Assembly (NCBI GenBank): GCA_937967685.1
Contig: CALBTX010000244.1
Coordinates: 1-40,590, forward strand
Origin: an uncultured Bacillaceae bacterium
GTDB lineage: Bacteria; Bacillota; Bacilli; Caldalkalibacillales; Caldalkalibacillaceae
DNA length: 40,590 nt
Reading direction: 5' to 3'
This document shows, one piece after another, positions 32,195 through 40,051 of the stretch. The notes under the pieces were generated by a model. The model did no database searches and was not told the DNA's origin. It saw only the letters and a program-made list of their open reading frames with translations. Made by a program: the position numbers and the translations under genes. Numbering within the stretch: position 1 is the stretch's first letter; every line of letters starts with the position of its first letter.

Positions 32195-33478
32195 TTAAAG
32201 ATGGTGCACGTTGTCCGATTGACCGTCAAGCACATGGCGCGTATCAAAGACGAGCGGCGCGTGCTTAACGATCAGAGAATAATCGATGTGTGAATGATCC
32301 GTCAAAATAACGATGCCGTCATATGTTTTTAAAGTTTGCGGTGAGAGGTTGACGCTCGAAAAAGTCTGCTCTGAAACGATCATCTGTGGCACGAAAGGAT
32401 CGTGGTAATCCACCTGTAAGCCAAGCTGAATCAATTCATTCAAAATTGTGATCGCGGGAGATTCACGCACATCGTTCACGTCTTTTTTATAGGTCAGGCC
32501 AATCAATAAGATGCGGGTCTCCCGTGCTTTTTTTTCAGGGAGGATGTCAAGCATCCGTTCAACGATATAATGAGGGATGAGATCGTTGATTTTTTTGGCC
32601 AAATGAATAAATTGAGGTGTAAAGTCGTATTCTTCCGCTTTCCAATTTAAATACATCGGGTCCACCGGTATGCAGTGTCCTCCGGCACCGGGTCCGGGAT
32701 AATAAGCCGTAAATCCGTATGGTTTCGTTTTGGCGGCTTCAATCACTTCCCATATATTAATATCCATTTTGTGACAAAGCATCATGATCTCGTTCATGAA
32801 CGATATGTTCACCAAACGCTGGCTGTTCTCCAACAGCTTTGTCATTTCCGCATGTCTCGTCTTGCTCACAGGCACCAGATGGCGAAACACTTGCCCATAC
32901 AGCCGCTTGACCCGCTCGACACACGCTTTGGTCACGCCGCTGATCACCTTGGGAACGTCCTCCAAGAGATAGGTCATATTGCCGGGATCAATTCTTTCCG
33001 GTGAATATCCCAAAAAAATATGTTTGCCGATCTGAAACCCCTCTTTCTCTAACAGCGGTTTAATGACTTCTTCCGTGGTGCCCGGAAAAGTGGAACTTTC
33101 CAAGACGATTAATTGCTGTGGCGCCAAATGAGGAATCATGCTCATTACTGCGGATTGTAAATGGCTTAAATCCGGATAACGTTCGTGCCGCAACGGCGTC
33201 GGCACACATAAAATACATGCACTTGTTTGACGAATGCGTGAGAAATCAGTGGTCGGTTGAAAGCGATGGTGTTTCATCAAAATGGCAATCTGTTCGTCAG
33301 TTAGATCTGACAAATAGCTTTTATGTTGATTTAAAAGGTCAATCTTGTGCTGATCGATGTCCACTCCAACAACATGAAAGCCATGTTTTTCAAATAACAT
33401 GGCTAAGGGCAACCCGACATAACCTAAACCGACAATGGCAACAGACATCATTCCTGCTTTGTTCTCTGCCACTCTCAT
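32195..33478 (-). CDS. Nucleotide-sugar 6-dehydrogenase (UDP-GlcNAc/UDP-ManNAc dehydrogenase type)
   Basis: A 427-residue UDP-glucose/GDP-mannose dehydrogenase family enzyme, oxidising C6 of a UDP-sugar to a carboxylate with two NAD. The Rossmann motif VAIVGLGYVGLP is followed by CVPTP, ESSTFPGTTEE, GYSPERIDPGN and the catalytic cysteine in PGPGAGGHCIPVDPMYLNWKA. The last motif resembles WbpA-type UDP-GlcNAc dehydrogenases more than UDP-glucose enzymes; UDP-ManNAc is possible because a 2-epimerase lies nearby. C-terminal GLTYKKDVNDVRESPA is typical. The start could be ATG 33478 or GTG 33472 (better spaced from AAAGGAG). It lies before the C5-epimerase-like gene. Confidence 0.9.
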   Translation of the reverse strand: MRVAENKAGMMSVAIVGLGYVGLPLAMLFEKHGFHVVGVDIDQHKIDLLNQHKSYLSDLTDEQIAILMKHHRFQPTTDFSRIRQTSACILCVPTPLRHERYPDLSHLQSAVMSMIPHLAPQQLIVLESSTFPGTTEEVIKPLLEKEGFQIGKHIFLGYSPERIDPGNMTYLLEDVPKVISGVTKACVERVKRLYGQVFRHLVPVSKTRHAEMTKLLENSQRLVNISFMNEIMMLCHKMDINIWEVIEAAKTKPYGFTAYYPGPGAGGHCIPVDPMYLNWKAEEYDFTPQFIHLAKKINDLIPHYIVERMLDILPEKKARETRILLIGLTYKKDVNDVRESPAITILNELIQLGLQVDYHDPFVPQMIVSEQTFSSVNLSPQTLKTYDGIVILTDHSHIDYSLIVKHAPLVFDTRHVLDGQSDNVHHL

Positions 33479-33574
33479 TCTCCTTTGTCTTTAGAATGTT
33501 GACCTTTTTCATAAATATGCCGGAGTGCGCACATAGGACATGGTCAGCTATTCATGTTTGCCAAAAATGTTCCC

Positions 33575-34561
33575 CTATCCTGTCAATTGAGCATATATTT
33601 TCAGAAGCCGCTGCCCCACTTTACGGTGATCATGAACGCGTTCCACATACTGCCGGCCCTGTCTTCCCCTTTCGTAGCGCAGCTCACCGGAAAGCAACAA
33701 GTCCTTCAATTGGACATAAAAATTATCCGGATGCGCGTTACAAACCGGCGGCTTTTCAGCGACGTGTTTCAAGTCCGGCCGGATATACACGAGAACCGGC
33801 TTGCCCAAGGCCATCGATTCCACGCTCAGTTGTCCGAATGAACCGCACAAAATTTGATCGATGACGATGTCCGCCTGTCGATAACGCTGTACGGCCGCAC
33901 GATGATCGGTCCATTCGACCCTTTGGTAATCAAAAGGGATTTCTTTTTGCAAGAGACGCACTTGTTCTTCAATTACTTGCGTGCCTTTAAATTCGGGGTT
34001 TGTCGGCGCATGAACGACGAGCGGCCGTTTGTTCGACGGGTTCGGGTAAGACGGCTGATAGTCGGCCAGTTTGATGGCTAGAGGCAGGACGTGAACATGA
34101 TCGTAATAAGGCTTGACATACGGATAGACTTCAAAATCTTGGACAATCGCCGTGGAAATATATAGACTGATCTGCCGCAGGCGGGCATCGATCGTCTCGG
34201 AAGGCGGCGAATCTCCGGTATAAACATAAGGATTGTGCCGACCGGCCATTGCCTCTGTACGCACATCATTCCCCCAATGGTGCATGACGGCCGGTTTGGC
34301 GGTTTGCTTAATCAATTCCAAATCCTTATAGTCGGGCAATAATGTGGACGCATAATGAAAATGAAACAAATCGAAGTAGGGGATGATTTCATTGCTGAGC
34401 TGTCCGATTTCAAAAAGATCGGAGTGGACAATATGCTCATCGTAACCGAGATACGTTCGAAAATAGTTGTATCCGATGGCCTGATGCCCCTGCTCTAAGA
34501 GGGCATCACACAAGATGCCCATTTGACCGGCGATCTCAATCGGAGCATGGATAATTTTCAT
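33575..34561 (-). CDS. GT-B glycosyltransferase, paralogue B of four
   Basis: A 328-residue family member: MKIIHAPIEIAGQMGILCDALLEQG, HHWGNDVR, AIVQDFEVYPYVKPYYDHVHVLPL, VHAPTNPEFKGTQVIEEQV and IDQILCGSFGQLSVESMALGKPVLVYIRPDL. The glutamate after LSV is the conserved GT-B donor-site residue. ATG 34561 is chosen (GAGGTG about 7-9 bases upstream); the frame opens at GTG 34570. It follows the acyltransferase gene by 76 bases and precedes the dehydrogenase by 96 bases. It has a tryptophan where paralogues A and C have arginine in HH(R/W)GNDVR, as does paralogue D. Confidence 0.86.
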   Translation of the reverse strand: MKIIHAPIEIAGQMGILCDALLEQGHQAIGYNYFRTYLGYDEHIVHSDLFEIGQLSNEIIPYFDLFHFHYASTLLPDYKDLELIKQTAKPAVMHHWGNDVRTEAMAGRHNPYVYTGDSPPSETIDARLRQISLYISTAIVQDFEVYPYVKPYYDHVHVLPLAIKLADYQPSYPNPSNKRPLVVHAPTNPEFKGTQVIEEQVRLLQKEIPFDYQRVEWTDHRAAVQRYRQADIVIDQILCGSFGQLSVESMALGKPVLVYIRPDLKHVAEKPPVCNAHPDNFYVQLKDLLLSGELRYERGRQGRQYVERVHDHRKVGQRLLKIYAQLTG

Positions 34562-34637
34562 GACGCACACCTCACCAGAGCGCTTCTTAGAATGGGAACG
34601 AACACAATCATCCTGCTCAACGCTAGCTTTGCGACCG

Positions 34638-35333
34638 TTATTTTTTCAGCAGCTTGGCCGGATTCCCGACGACTGTTGTCTGCGGTTCGACGTCCCGGGT
34701 CACCACCGCTCCGGCGCCAACTACGGCCTGATCCCCGATGGTAATGCCGGGCAAAAGTGAAGCGTTATTGCCAATCCGTGCCCCACGACAAATCATCGGC
34801 CCCTGATGCTTCGCATGACCCTGCCCCATATATTTGTCATTGGACGTTGAACAACGCGGTCCGATAAAAACGTCATCCTCGATAATCATGTCCGCTGTGA
34901 TATAACATCCTGTCTGAATGGTCACATTTTCACCGATGAACGTATTCGGTTCAACCGTCACACCTCTGCCGACAACAGTGTTCTGCCCGATTTGGATCTG
35001 CTCCCGGATCCCGGTTGCATCTCCGATGAATACATGATCGGCGACGTTGACTCCCCGGTAAAGGACACAATGAGCACCGATGGTCACCTGACGTCCGATA
35101 CGCAACGGTTCGAGATCACGTTCAGGTTTTCGGGCCATTTTTTTGTTGGACCCCGGTGTTTTTCCCAACACGGCAAAATCCCCGATAACCGTCTGCTCAC
35201 CGATGATTGTCCCGGATTTAATGAGCGCATAGTGGCCGATCTGCACGCCATCTCCAATGCTTACATTTGGTTCGATCATGACCCCTGTTCCGACAGTGAC
35301 ATTGTTACCGAAAGTTACTTCCGAAAAACGCAC
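34638..35333 (-). CDS. Left-handed beta-helix (hexapeptide-repeat) acyltransferase
   Basis: A 231-residue protein made largely of hexapeptide repeats (NNVTVGTGVMIEPNVSIGDGVQIGHYALI... and again GENVTIQTGCYITADMIIEDDVFIG). It ends with GDQAVVGAGAVVTRDVEPQTTVVGNPAKLL, the usual tail of WbbJ/NeuD/WbpD-type sugar O- or N-acetyltransferases. Such trimers transfer an acyl group from CoA to a sugar or nucleotide sugar. The GTG at 35333 is the likely start, with GTGGAGGT upstream; the longer frame to 35366 has no ribosome site. It lies between glycosyltransferase paralogues C and B. WbpD-like acetylation of an amino-uronate is one option, but no aminotransferase is adjacent. Confidence 0.88.
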   Translation of the reverse strand: MRFSEVTFGNNVTVGTGVMIEPNVSIGDGVQIGHYALIKSGTIIGEQTVIGDFAVLGKTPGSNKKMARKPERDLEPLRIGRQVTIGAHCVLYRGVNVADHVFIGDATGIREQIQIGQNTVVGRGVTVEPNTFIGENVTIQTGCYITADMIIEDDVFIGPRCSTSNDKYMGQGHAKHQGPMICRGARIGNNASLLPGITIGDQAVVGAGAVVTRDVEPQTTVVGNPAKLLKK

Positions 35334-35370
35334 GGCGTTCAACCTCCACAAATGAGAGTGATCCAAAGCG

Positions 35371-36399
35371 CTATGCTTCGGCCAGCACTTGCTGATAAAT
35401 GTTGATCAATTTCTGAATGACCCGTTCTGCTTCATGATGTTTTTCCACATACTGTCTGCCCCTCCATCCTTTTTCCGGCCATGTTTCCGGTTGTTTCAAC
35501 AGATCGGCCAACACCTGCTCGATGTTATCCGGATTGGCACTAATAATCGGCAGATCTTTGGGGAAAGTGGAGACCAGATCAGGACGGATATAACAGACGA
35601 CAGGTTTGCCCAAAGCCATTCCTTCGACACTGAGATTGCCGTAAGCCCCGCACAAAATTTGATCGATAATCAGATCAGCCTGCTTATAATACGTCAGTGC
35701 CTCTCTGTGGCTCATGTTTTCAATCCGTTTATAGTGAAAAGCATATTTGCGCCGTAAATGATCCAACGCTTTTTCAATATAGACGGACCCTTTGAATTCG
35801 GGGTTTGTCGGTGCATGGACAATGAGAGGCGTCCGGGAGACGGTGGGATAGTGCGGCTGAATTTGCTTCGTGTTAATCAGCCGCGGCAGCACGTACACTT
35901 TCTTCCGGCGGGCATAATAATAATCGGCGACGTAATGATACAGTTCATAATCTTGGACAATGGCTGCCGACATCTTTGTTGAAAACAACTGCAAGCGACG
36001 CTCAATCTCTTCATCCGGCAGAGAGCTGTCGGTATTGACATACGGGTTTTCGTATCCTTTTCCTTTTCTGGCCCGTTCGAAAGAACGGACGTCATTCCCT
36101 CTATGATGCATGATCATCGGCTTCCCCGCAGCATCAATCATGTCAATGTCACGCAAATCATCAATAAACGTGTAGCCGTTATGAAAATGAAACAGGTCAT
36201 AAAACTCAATGGCCGGTTCCAATATTTTGGCCAGTTCAAAGGCATCCGTTTGAATCACTTTCTCATAATTTAGATACGTATCGTAATAATTGTAGCCCGT
36301 GGCCTCAAAACCGCGGCGGCGCAAGCTTTCACAAATCAGCCCCACCTGTCCGGCGATTTCCAACGGAGCGTGAATCACTCTTCGTTTTATTCGGCTCAT
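35371..36399 (-). CDS. GT-B glycosyltransferase, paralogue C of four
   Basis: A 342-residue member: RVIHAPLEIAGQVGLICESLRRRG, DLFHFHNGYTFIDDLRD, MHHRGNDVRSFERARKGKGYENPYV, AIVQDYELYHYVADYYYARRKKVYVLPRLI, VHAPTNPEFKGSVYIEKAL and IDQILCGAYGNLSVEGMALGKPVVCYIRPDL. The start is uncertain between ATG 36399 and TTG 36405; AGGAGG lies 11 and 5 bases upstream respectively. It is separated from its neighbours by about 37 bases on each side. The short insert ARRKK before the VLPR motif is unique among the four copies. Confidence 0.86.
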   Translation of the reverse strand: MSRIKRRVIHAPLEIAGQVGLICESLRRRGFEATGYNYYDTYLNYEKVIQTDAFELAKILEPAIEFYDLFHFHNGYTFIDDLRDIDMIDAAGKPMIMHHRGNDVRSFERARKGKGYENPYVNTDSSLPDEEIERRLQLFSTKMSAAIVQDYELYHYVADYYYARRKKVYVLPRLINTKQIQPHYPTVSRTPLIVHAPTNPEFKGSVYIEKALDHLRRKYAFHYKRIENMSHREALTYYKQADLIIDQILCGAYGNLSVEGMALGKPVVCYIRPDLVSTFPKDLPIISANPDNIEQVLADLLKQPETWPEKGWRGRQYVEKHHEAERVIQKLINIYQQVLAEA

Positions 36400-36435
36400 G
36401 CACAATCGTTCCTCCTTTAGAGAGGTCCGTTGATT

Positions 36436-37419
36436 TTAAAGCTGTTGATAAATTTGAATCAATTGCTGGACGACCCGGTCTACCCGATGGTACTTTTCAA
36501 CGAACTGTCTGCTTTTCTTTCCCAGCTGATGCCTCAACTCGGGGTTGCGTATCAATGTTTCCAATTTTTCGGCCAGAGTATCCCGATTGGCATTGACAAT
36601 CGGCAAATCTTCCGGCAAATGCCGGCGGACATCGTCCCTGATAAAAGCAACGACGACTTTACCCATGGCCATCGCTTCCACACTTAACATGCCATACGTG
36701 CCGCAACGAATTTGATCGATGATAATATCCCCGGCCTGATAAGCTTGCAATGCCTGAGCATGCTTCATTTTTTCAATGATCAAATATTGAAAAGGGACTT
36801 TTCCTTTTAAGCCGGCGATCGCTTTGTCAATGTCATCGGAACCTTTAAAGGCCCGGTTGGTCGGTGCATGAATGATCAATGGTTCCTTCACTTGCTTGTC
36901 GGGATACGCGGGGATAAATTTTTTAGTATCGCAGGCGAGAGGCAAGACGTGCACCTTCTCATAGTAATCTTGCACGTGCGGAAAAAGTTCGTAGTCCTGA
37001 ACGATGCAATCGGCAATGTACGTCGACAGAAACGTCAACGAGCGGTGAATTTGTTGATCGGACAAGTAGCTCGGCGGAATCGGGTAAGGATTGATTTTCC
37101 GCTCCTTGCTCACGGTGCGCACATCGTTCCCCCAATGCTGCATGACCGCTTTACGTCCGCTGCCGACAATAAGGGGCAGATCGACTTTTTTCAGCAACAT
37201 CGTATTCCCGTTGTGAAAATGAAAGACATCGCAATATTGCACCAAGGGATCGACCATCTTTTTCAACTCATAAGCATCGGTGCTGATCACATGTTCTTTA
37301 TAGTTCAAATAAGAATGAAACCAGTTATATCCGTTCGTTTCAATGCCCGCTTGACGCAAACCGTGACAAAGAATGCCCATTTGCCCTGCAATCTCCGTTG
37401 GCACATGAACGACTCGCAA
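36436..37419 (-). CDS. GT-B glycosyltransferase, paralogue D of four (first gene of the operon)
   Basis: A 327-residue member: LRVVHVPTEIAGQMGILCHGLRQAG, DVFHFHNGNTMLL, MQHWGNDVRTVSKERKINPYPI, CIVQDYELFPHVQDYYEKVHVLPLA, IHAPTNRAFKGSDDIDKAI and IDQIRCGTYGMLSVEAMAMGKVVVAFIRDD. The TTG at 37419 is preferred: AAGGAGG is ideally spaced and the protein then begins where its paralogues do. The frame opens at ATG 37473 without a ribosome site. It is the most divergent copy (QH for HH, IRCG for ILCG). Its upstream region is shared with the divergent DUF4855 copy B, so both may be controlled together. Confidence 0.85.
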   Translation of the reverse strand: MRVVHVPTEIAGQMGILCHGLRQAGIETNGYNWFHSYLNYKEHVISTDAYELKKMVDPLVQYCDVFHFHNGNTMLLKKVDLPLIVGSGRKAVMQHWGNDVRTVSKERKINPYPIPPSYLSDQQIHRSLTFLSTYIADCIVQDYELFPHVQDYYEKVHVLPLACDTKKFIPAYPDKQVKEPLIIHAPTNRAFKGSDDIDKAIAGLKGKVPFQYLIIEKMKHAQALQAYQAGDIIIDQIRCGTYGMLSVEAMAMGKVVVAFIRDDVRRHLPEDLPIVNANRDTLAEKLETLIRNPELRHQLGKKSRQFVEKYHRVDRVVQQLIQIYQQL

Positions 37420-37583
37420 CAGCCAAACCTCCTTGTCGGACACCCTATTATGTTTTATTCGGATGCATCGCAAACGGTTATACGCTTTGGTGAAAATAGG
37501 TGATTGTTAACGATCAGAGCCGCTCTCACGTTCATATGCTGTACAAGTAAGGTGCAGAATGGTCTTAGAAAGGTGGGGCTAAC

Positions 37584-38609
37584 ATGACAGAACCGGGTTT
37601 AAGATATCTTTCCGCCAGCGATTTGGGAGTGAATAATCATATCTGTATGCTCCCTTGCGGTGGCTTGTCGCCCAAACAGCAACGGCTGTGGTCTGCATCC
37701 GATCTGGACGTTTACGTGTCGTATATTTCACAGGGCAAAAAGACGGATCAATTGTTCGGCGGTTTTATATTCAACGGCATTTGCACCCGTGATGACTATT
37801 ACATTTATCCTCTGTACGTCGGCTTCGGCAAACCCTCCACAAAAAAAGATTGGTCCATCTGGATCGAGCAGCTGTTTAGGAAGGACACCAATTTATCCGC
37901 TTTGCACGAGACGGTCCGAGCGCATCAGAGAGCGAATGTCGATGTGTGGGTATCCATTCCCTACCCCCATCCCTTCCAAACGTCTTTCGGAAAGGTCCGC
38001 GGCCGGACGTTAAACTTTCAAACTGAAGCCGATCGATTTGAAGCCGTGCGCTGGTGGATTCTCCAATTTTTAAAACGGTGGGACAAGGAAAAAAAGCATT
38101 TAAACAAACTGAATTTCAAAGGCTTTTTATGGCAGCGGGAAGCGATTGATCCCCATGACGAACCACTGGTGAAAGAGACAAACCGCCTTTTAAAAACAAA
38201 ACAGGTCTTATCTATGTGGCTGCCTAATTTCGGTTCATACGGTGTCATTAATTGGCGCAAGATGGGCTTTGATCTTGCCGCTGTGAACGCCAACTTCTAC
38301 GGCAATACAAGTTATGACTATCAATGGGTCAGACACGCCGCCACCTTTGCCCAAACCTTCCATACAGGCATGCAAATATTGTACGGCAAAGGCCTCATCT
38401 ATAACGAGACTCACTTATTGGATTACCTCAATCTCGGCTTGCCCAGCCAACTCAACTATATGCACCAGTCTGTATTGATTTATCAATTTCCGAATCAAAC
38501 CTTGAATGACATTTTCAAAGAAAATGTTCAGTATTATATGCACCTGTACTTGTTCACGAAAGGGCTGTACAAAGGTGTTGCCTATTCAAAAATACCTTAT
38601 ACGATTTAA
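37584..38609 (+). CDS. DUF4855-like protein, copy B
   Basis: A 341-residue relative of the product at 28549-29484, longer at the N-terminus. It contains VDVWVSIPYPHPFQ, FGKVRGRTLNF, RFEAVRWWILQFLKRW, FKGFLWQREAIDPHDEPLV, VLSMWLPNFGSYGVINWRKMGFDLAAVN and GMQILYGKGLIYNETH. It has no signal peptide or membrane segment. AGGTGGGG lies before the ATG. It is transcribed away from the nine-gene operon from a shared spacer of about 165 bases and is followed by an IS remnant. The conserved W-x-R-E, aromatic clusters and lack of export signal suggest a cytoplasmic glycan-binding or glycan-cleaving protein; this is inference. Confidence 0.6.
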   Translation: MTEPGLRYLSASDLGVNNHICMLPCGGLSPKQQRLWSASDLDVYVSYISQGKKTDQLFGGFIFNGICTRDDYYIYPLYVGFGKPSTKKDWSIWIEQLFRKDTNLSALHETVRAHQRANVDVWVSIPYPHPFQTSFGKVRGRTLNFQTEADRFEAVRWWILQFLKRWDKEKKHLNKLNFKGFLWQREAIDPHDEPLVKETNRLLKTKQVLSMWLPNFGSYGVINWRKMGFDLAAVNANFYGNTSYDYQWVRHAATFAQTFHTGMQILYGKGLIYNETHLLDYLNLGLPSQLNYMHQSVLIYQFPNQTLNDIFKENVQYYMHLYLFTKGLYKGVAYSKIPYTI

Positions 38610-38636
38610 CCGGCGAACCTGACGGAAGGCCAGTTT

Positions 38637-38670
38637 GTGGCAGGTGCCTATTGGTGGCAGACGCCTATTG
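38637..38670. repeat. 17-bp tandem duplication after DUF4855 copy B
   Basis: Two adjacent 17-base units, GTGGCAGGTGCCTATTG (38637-38653) and GTGGCAGACGCCTATTG (38654-38670), differ at two positions. Confidence 0.85.
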
Positions 38671-38682
38671 ATTGTTCATGCC

Positions 38683-38709
38683 AAAAAAAATAGCCATACG
38701 AAAGGCTGT
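38683..38709 (-). terminator. Possible terminator downstream of the IS remnant
   Basis: On the minus strand ACAGCC (38709-38704), an 8-base loop, GGCTAT (38695-38690, one wobble pair) and eight T (38690-38683). The stem is short, so support is moderate. Confidence 0.4.
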
Positions 38710-38772
38710 GGTCCAGAGACTAACGGGTTCGGTTGGTGAGGAGAAAAATGCTAAAAGTTAGACAAATTTATA

Positions 38773-39098
38773 TTAAGCAGCTTGTTCGGCAAGAGTTCGG
38801 TATTGTATTGGACTCTTGCCTTTTAATTTTGCCTTAATACGTTTGTTGTTATAGTAATACATATATTCTTCAAGTTCTTGCATAAAATGATCAATACTTT
38901 CAAATTCATTGAGATAAAGAAATTCTGATTTCATTATTCCAAAGAAATTTTCTATTACTGCGTTGTCATAACAGTTTCCTTTACGTGACATACTTTGTGT
39001 TATTCCATGTTCTTTTAAGGCGTGGCGATACTGCTTCATTTGGTAATGCCATCCCTGATCCGAGTGGATAATTAACTCATCATTTTCTGATATACGCT
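38773..39098 (-). pseudogene. 3' fragment of an IS3-family (IS150-group-like) OrfB transposase
   Basis: The frame reads ENDELIIHSDQGWHYQ, then MKQYRHALKEHGITQSMSRKGNCYDNAVIENFFGIMKSEF and on to KGKSPIQYRTLAEQAA. HSDQG holds the second catalytic Asp and DNAVIENFFGIMKSE the catalytic Glu of the DDE retroviral-integrase-like core. The first Asp and the HTH region are missing. A free-standing 88-residue frame opens at ATG 39039, but it is only the tail of a full transposase of about 280 residues. Confidence 0.8.
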
Positions 39099-39257
39099 AG
39101 TGTTTTCACCGAGAAATCATTCCTTAGTTCATGGATTACTTTCGCTTTGTCCTGTTTGGTTATTTTTCCTTGTTTTGAACTAAGGTATTCAACTTTCCTT
39201 CCAAATAGCTTTGAACTGCATTTATTTTATCTTCTTTAGTAAACTTAGCCATATAAA

Positions 39258-39300
39258 AACTGCACTCCAATTGTTTGTATCCAACAATTGGGGTGCAGTT
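39258..39300. repeat. 18-bp hairpin at the left end of the IS remnant
   Basis: AACTGCAC (39258-39265), T, CCAATTGTT (39267-39275), a 7-base loop, AACAATTGG (39283-39291), G, GTGCAGTT (39293-39300). All bases pair, with one T-G wobble at 39266/39292. Confidence 0.85.
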
Positions 39301-39349
39301 CAAAATCTGAGCGTTTTTGATGATATATTAAAATCCCTATTTAACGTGT

Positions 39350-40051
39350 TTAGTTAAGTAGCTTAGTTTTTTGTTTATTGTATGCTTTAATTATTGCCCA
39401 TAACATAGCAAACAGTGCAAAGGTTGTTCCACCGACTAACAACACCAATAATCCTAAAAATGAATAATCCTTTGATTCAATAAATACACCATGCGATCCC
39501 GAACCAAAGTAATATGCACTGTATAATTTACTCATAAGAGGGTTATCGTACGTTGTGTATTCATATATGACCTCATCTCCATTTGAGTAGTTTTTAACTA
39601 CCGCCGTCCCAACAGAAAATTTCGCACCCTCCAAAATTTCTTCTATCTCAATTTTATTCGCTTTTGACAACTTCCCATCAGTCGGAATAATTTCAAAAAT
39701 ATCATTAACAATAGCAGTTTGTTCTTTGTGAATATCGTTGGTGGGGATTATTGTAATAATAAAGATGATTAATGAAAGAACAAAAATACCTAATCCAGCA
39801 TTTAATAGTCTTTTTCCAAATGTTTTTTGTGTTTGAAATATCTGATTTATCAGTGATCGGAGTTCATTCTCTTTACCAAATCGTTCAATGGCGATTTCAA
39901 CAGCTTCCTCTTCAGTTTTTCCCTCGGATATTAATTCGTGAACAGATTCGAGTAAATGACTTTTCATTTCACTTTTTAAATCTTGGATTTCATCTTTGTT
40001 GCCTTTCGCATTCCGATAAACCTTGTTAACGTACTCTTCAACTTTTTTCAA
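39350..40051 (-). CDS. HAAS-domain (permease-prefix) membrane protein, partner of a PadR regulator
   Basis: A 233-residue protein. The N-terminal HAAS-type domain (about residues 1-70: VEEYVNKVYRNAKGNKDEIQDLKSEMKSHLLESVHELISEGKTEEEAVEIAIERFG) is followed by a membrane segment at 83-102 (AGLGIFVLSLIIFIITII). An extracytoplasmic stretch of about 95 residues comes next, then a second membrane segment near 198-220. Such genes typically sit directly behind a PadR repressor, as here (ATGA overlap at 40048-40051). They are thought to sense envelope or drug stress. It is lysine-rich, and its region is AT-rich compared with the rest of the window. The ligand and precise role are unknown. Confidence 0.8.
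   Translation of the reverse strand: MKKVEEYVNKVYRNAKGNKDEIQDLKSEMKSHLLESVHELISEGKTEEEAVEIAIERFGKENELRSLINQIFQTQKTFGKRLLNAGLGIFVLSLIIFIITIIPTNDIHKEQTAIVNDIFEIIPTDGKLSKANKIEIEEILEGAKFSVGTAVVKNYSNGDEVIYEYTTYDNPLMSKLYSAYYFGSGSHGVFIESKDYSFLGLLVLLVGGTTFALFAMLWAIIKAYNKQKTKLLN

Larger units (their letters stand above)
38755..39302 (-). mobile_element. Decayed IS3-family insertion sequence remnant
   Basis: On the minus strand the element begins near 39302 (TGAACTGCACCCC...) with a strong hairpin. A fragment of OrfA follows (MAKFTKEDKINAVQSYLEGK), then after a jump a stretch of the OrfB start (KAKVIHELRNDFSVKTLA). The C-terminal third of OrfB comes next (from ENDELIIHSDQGWHYQ). The parts are in different frames, so at least two internal deletions have occurred. 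The right end near 38755 reads TTGTCTAACTTTTAG and seems to lack the terminal inverted repeat matching TGAACTGCA. It cannot transpose by itself. Confidence 0.75.
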
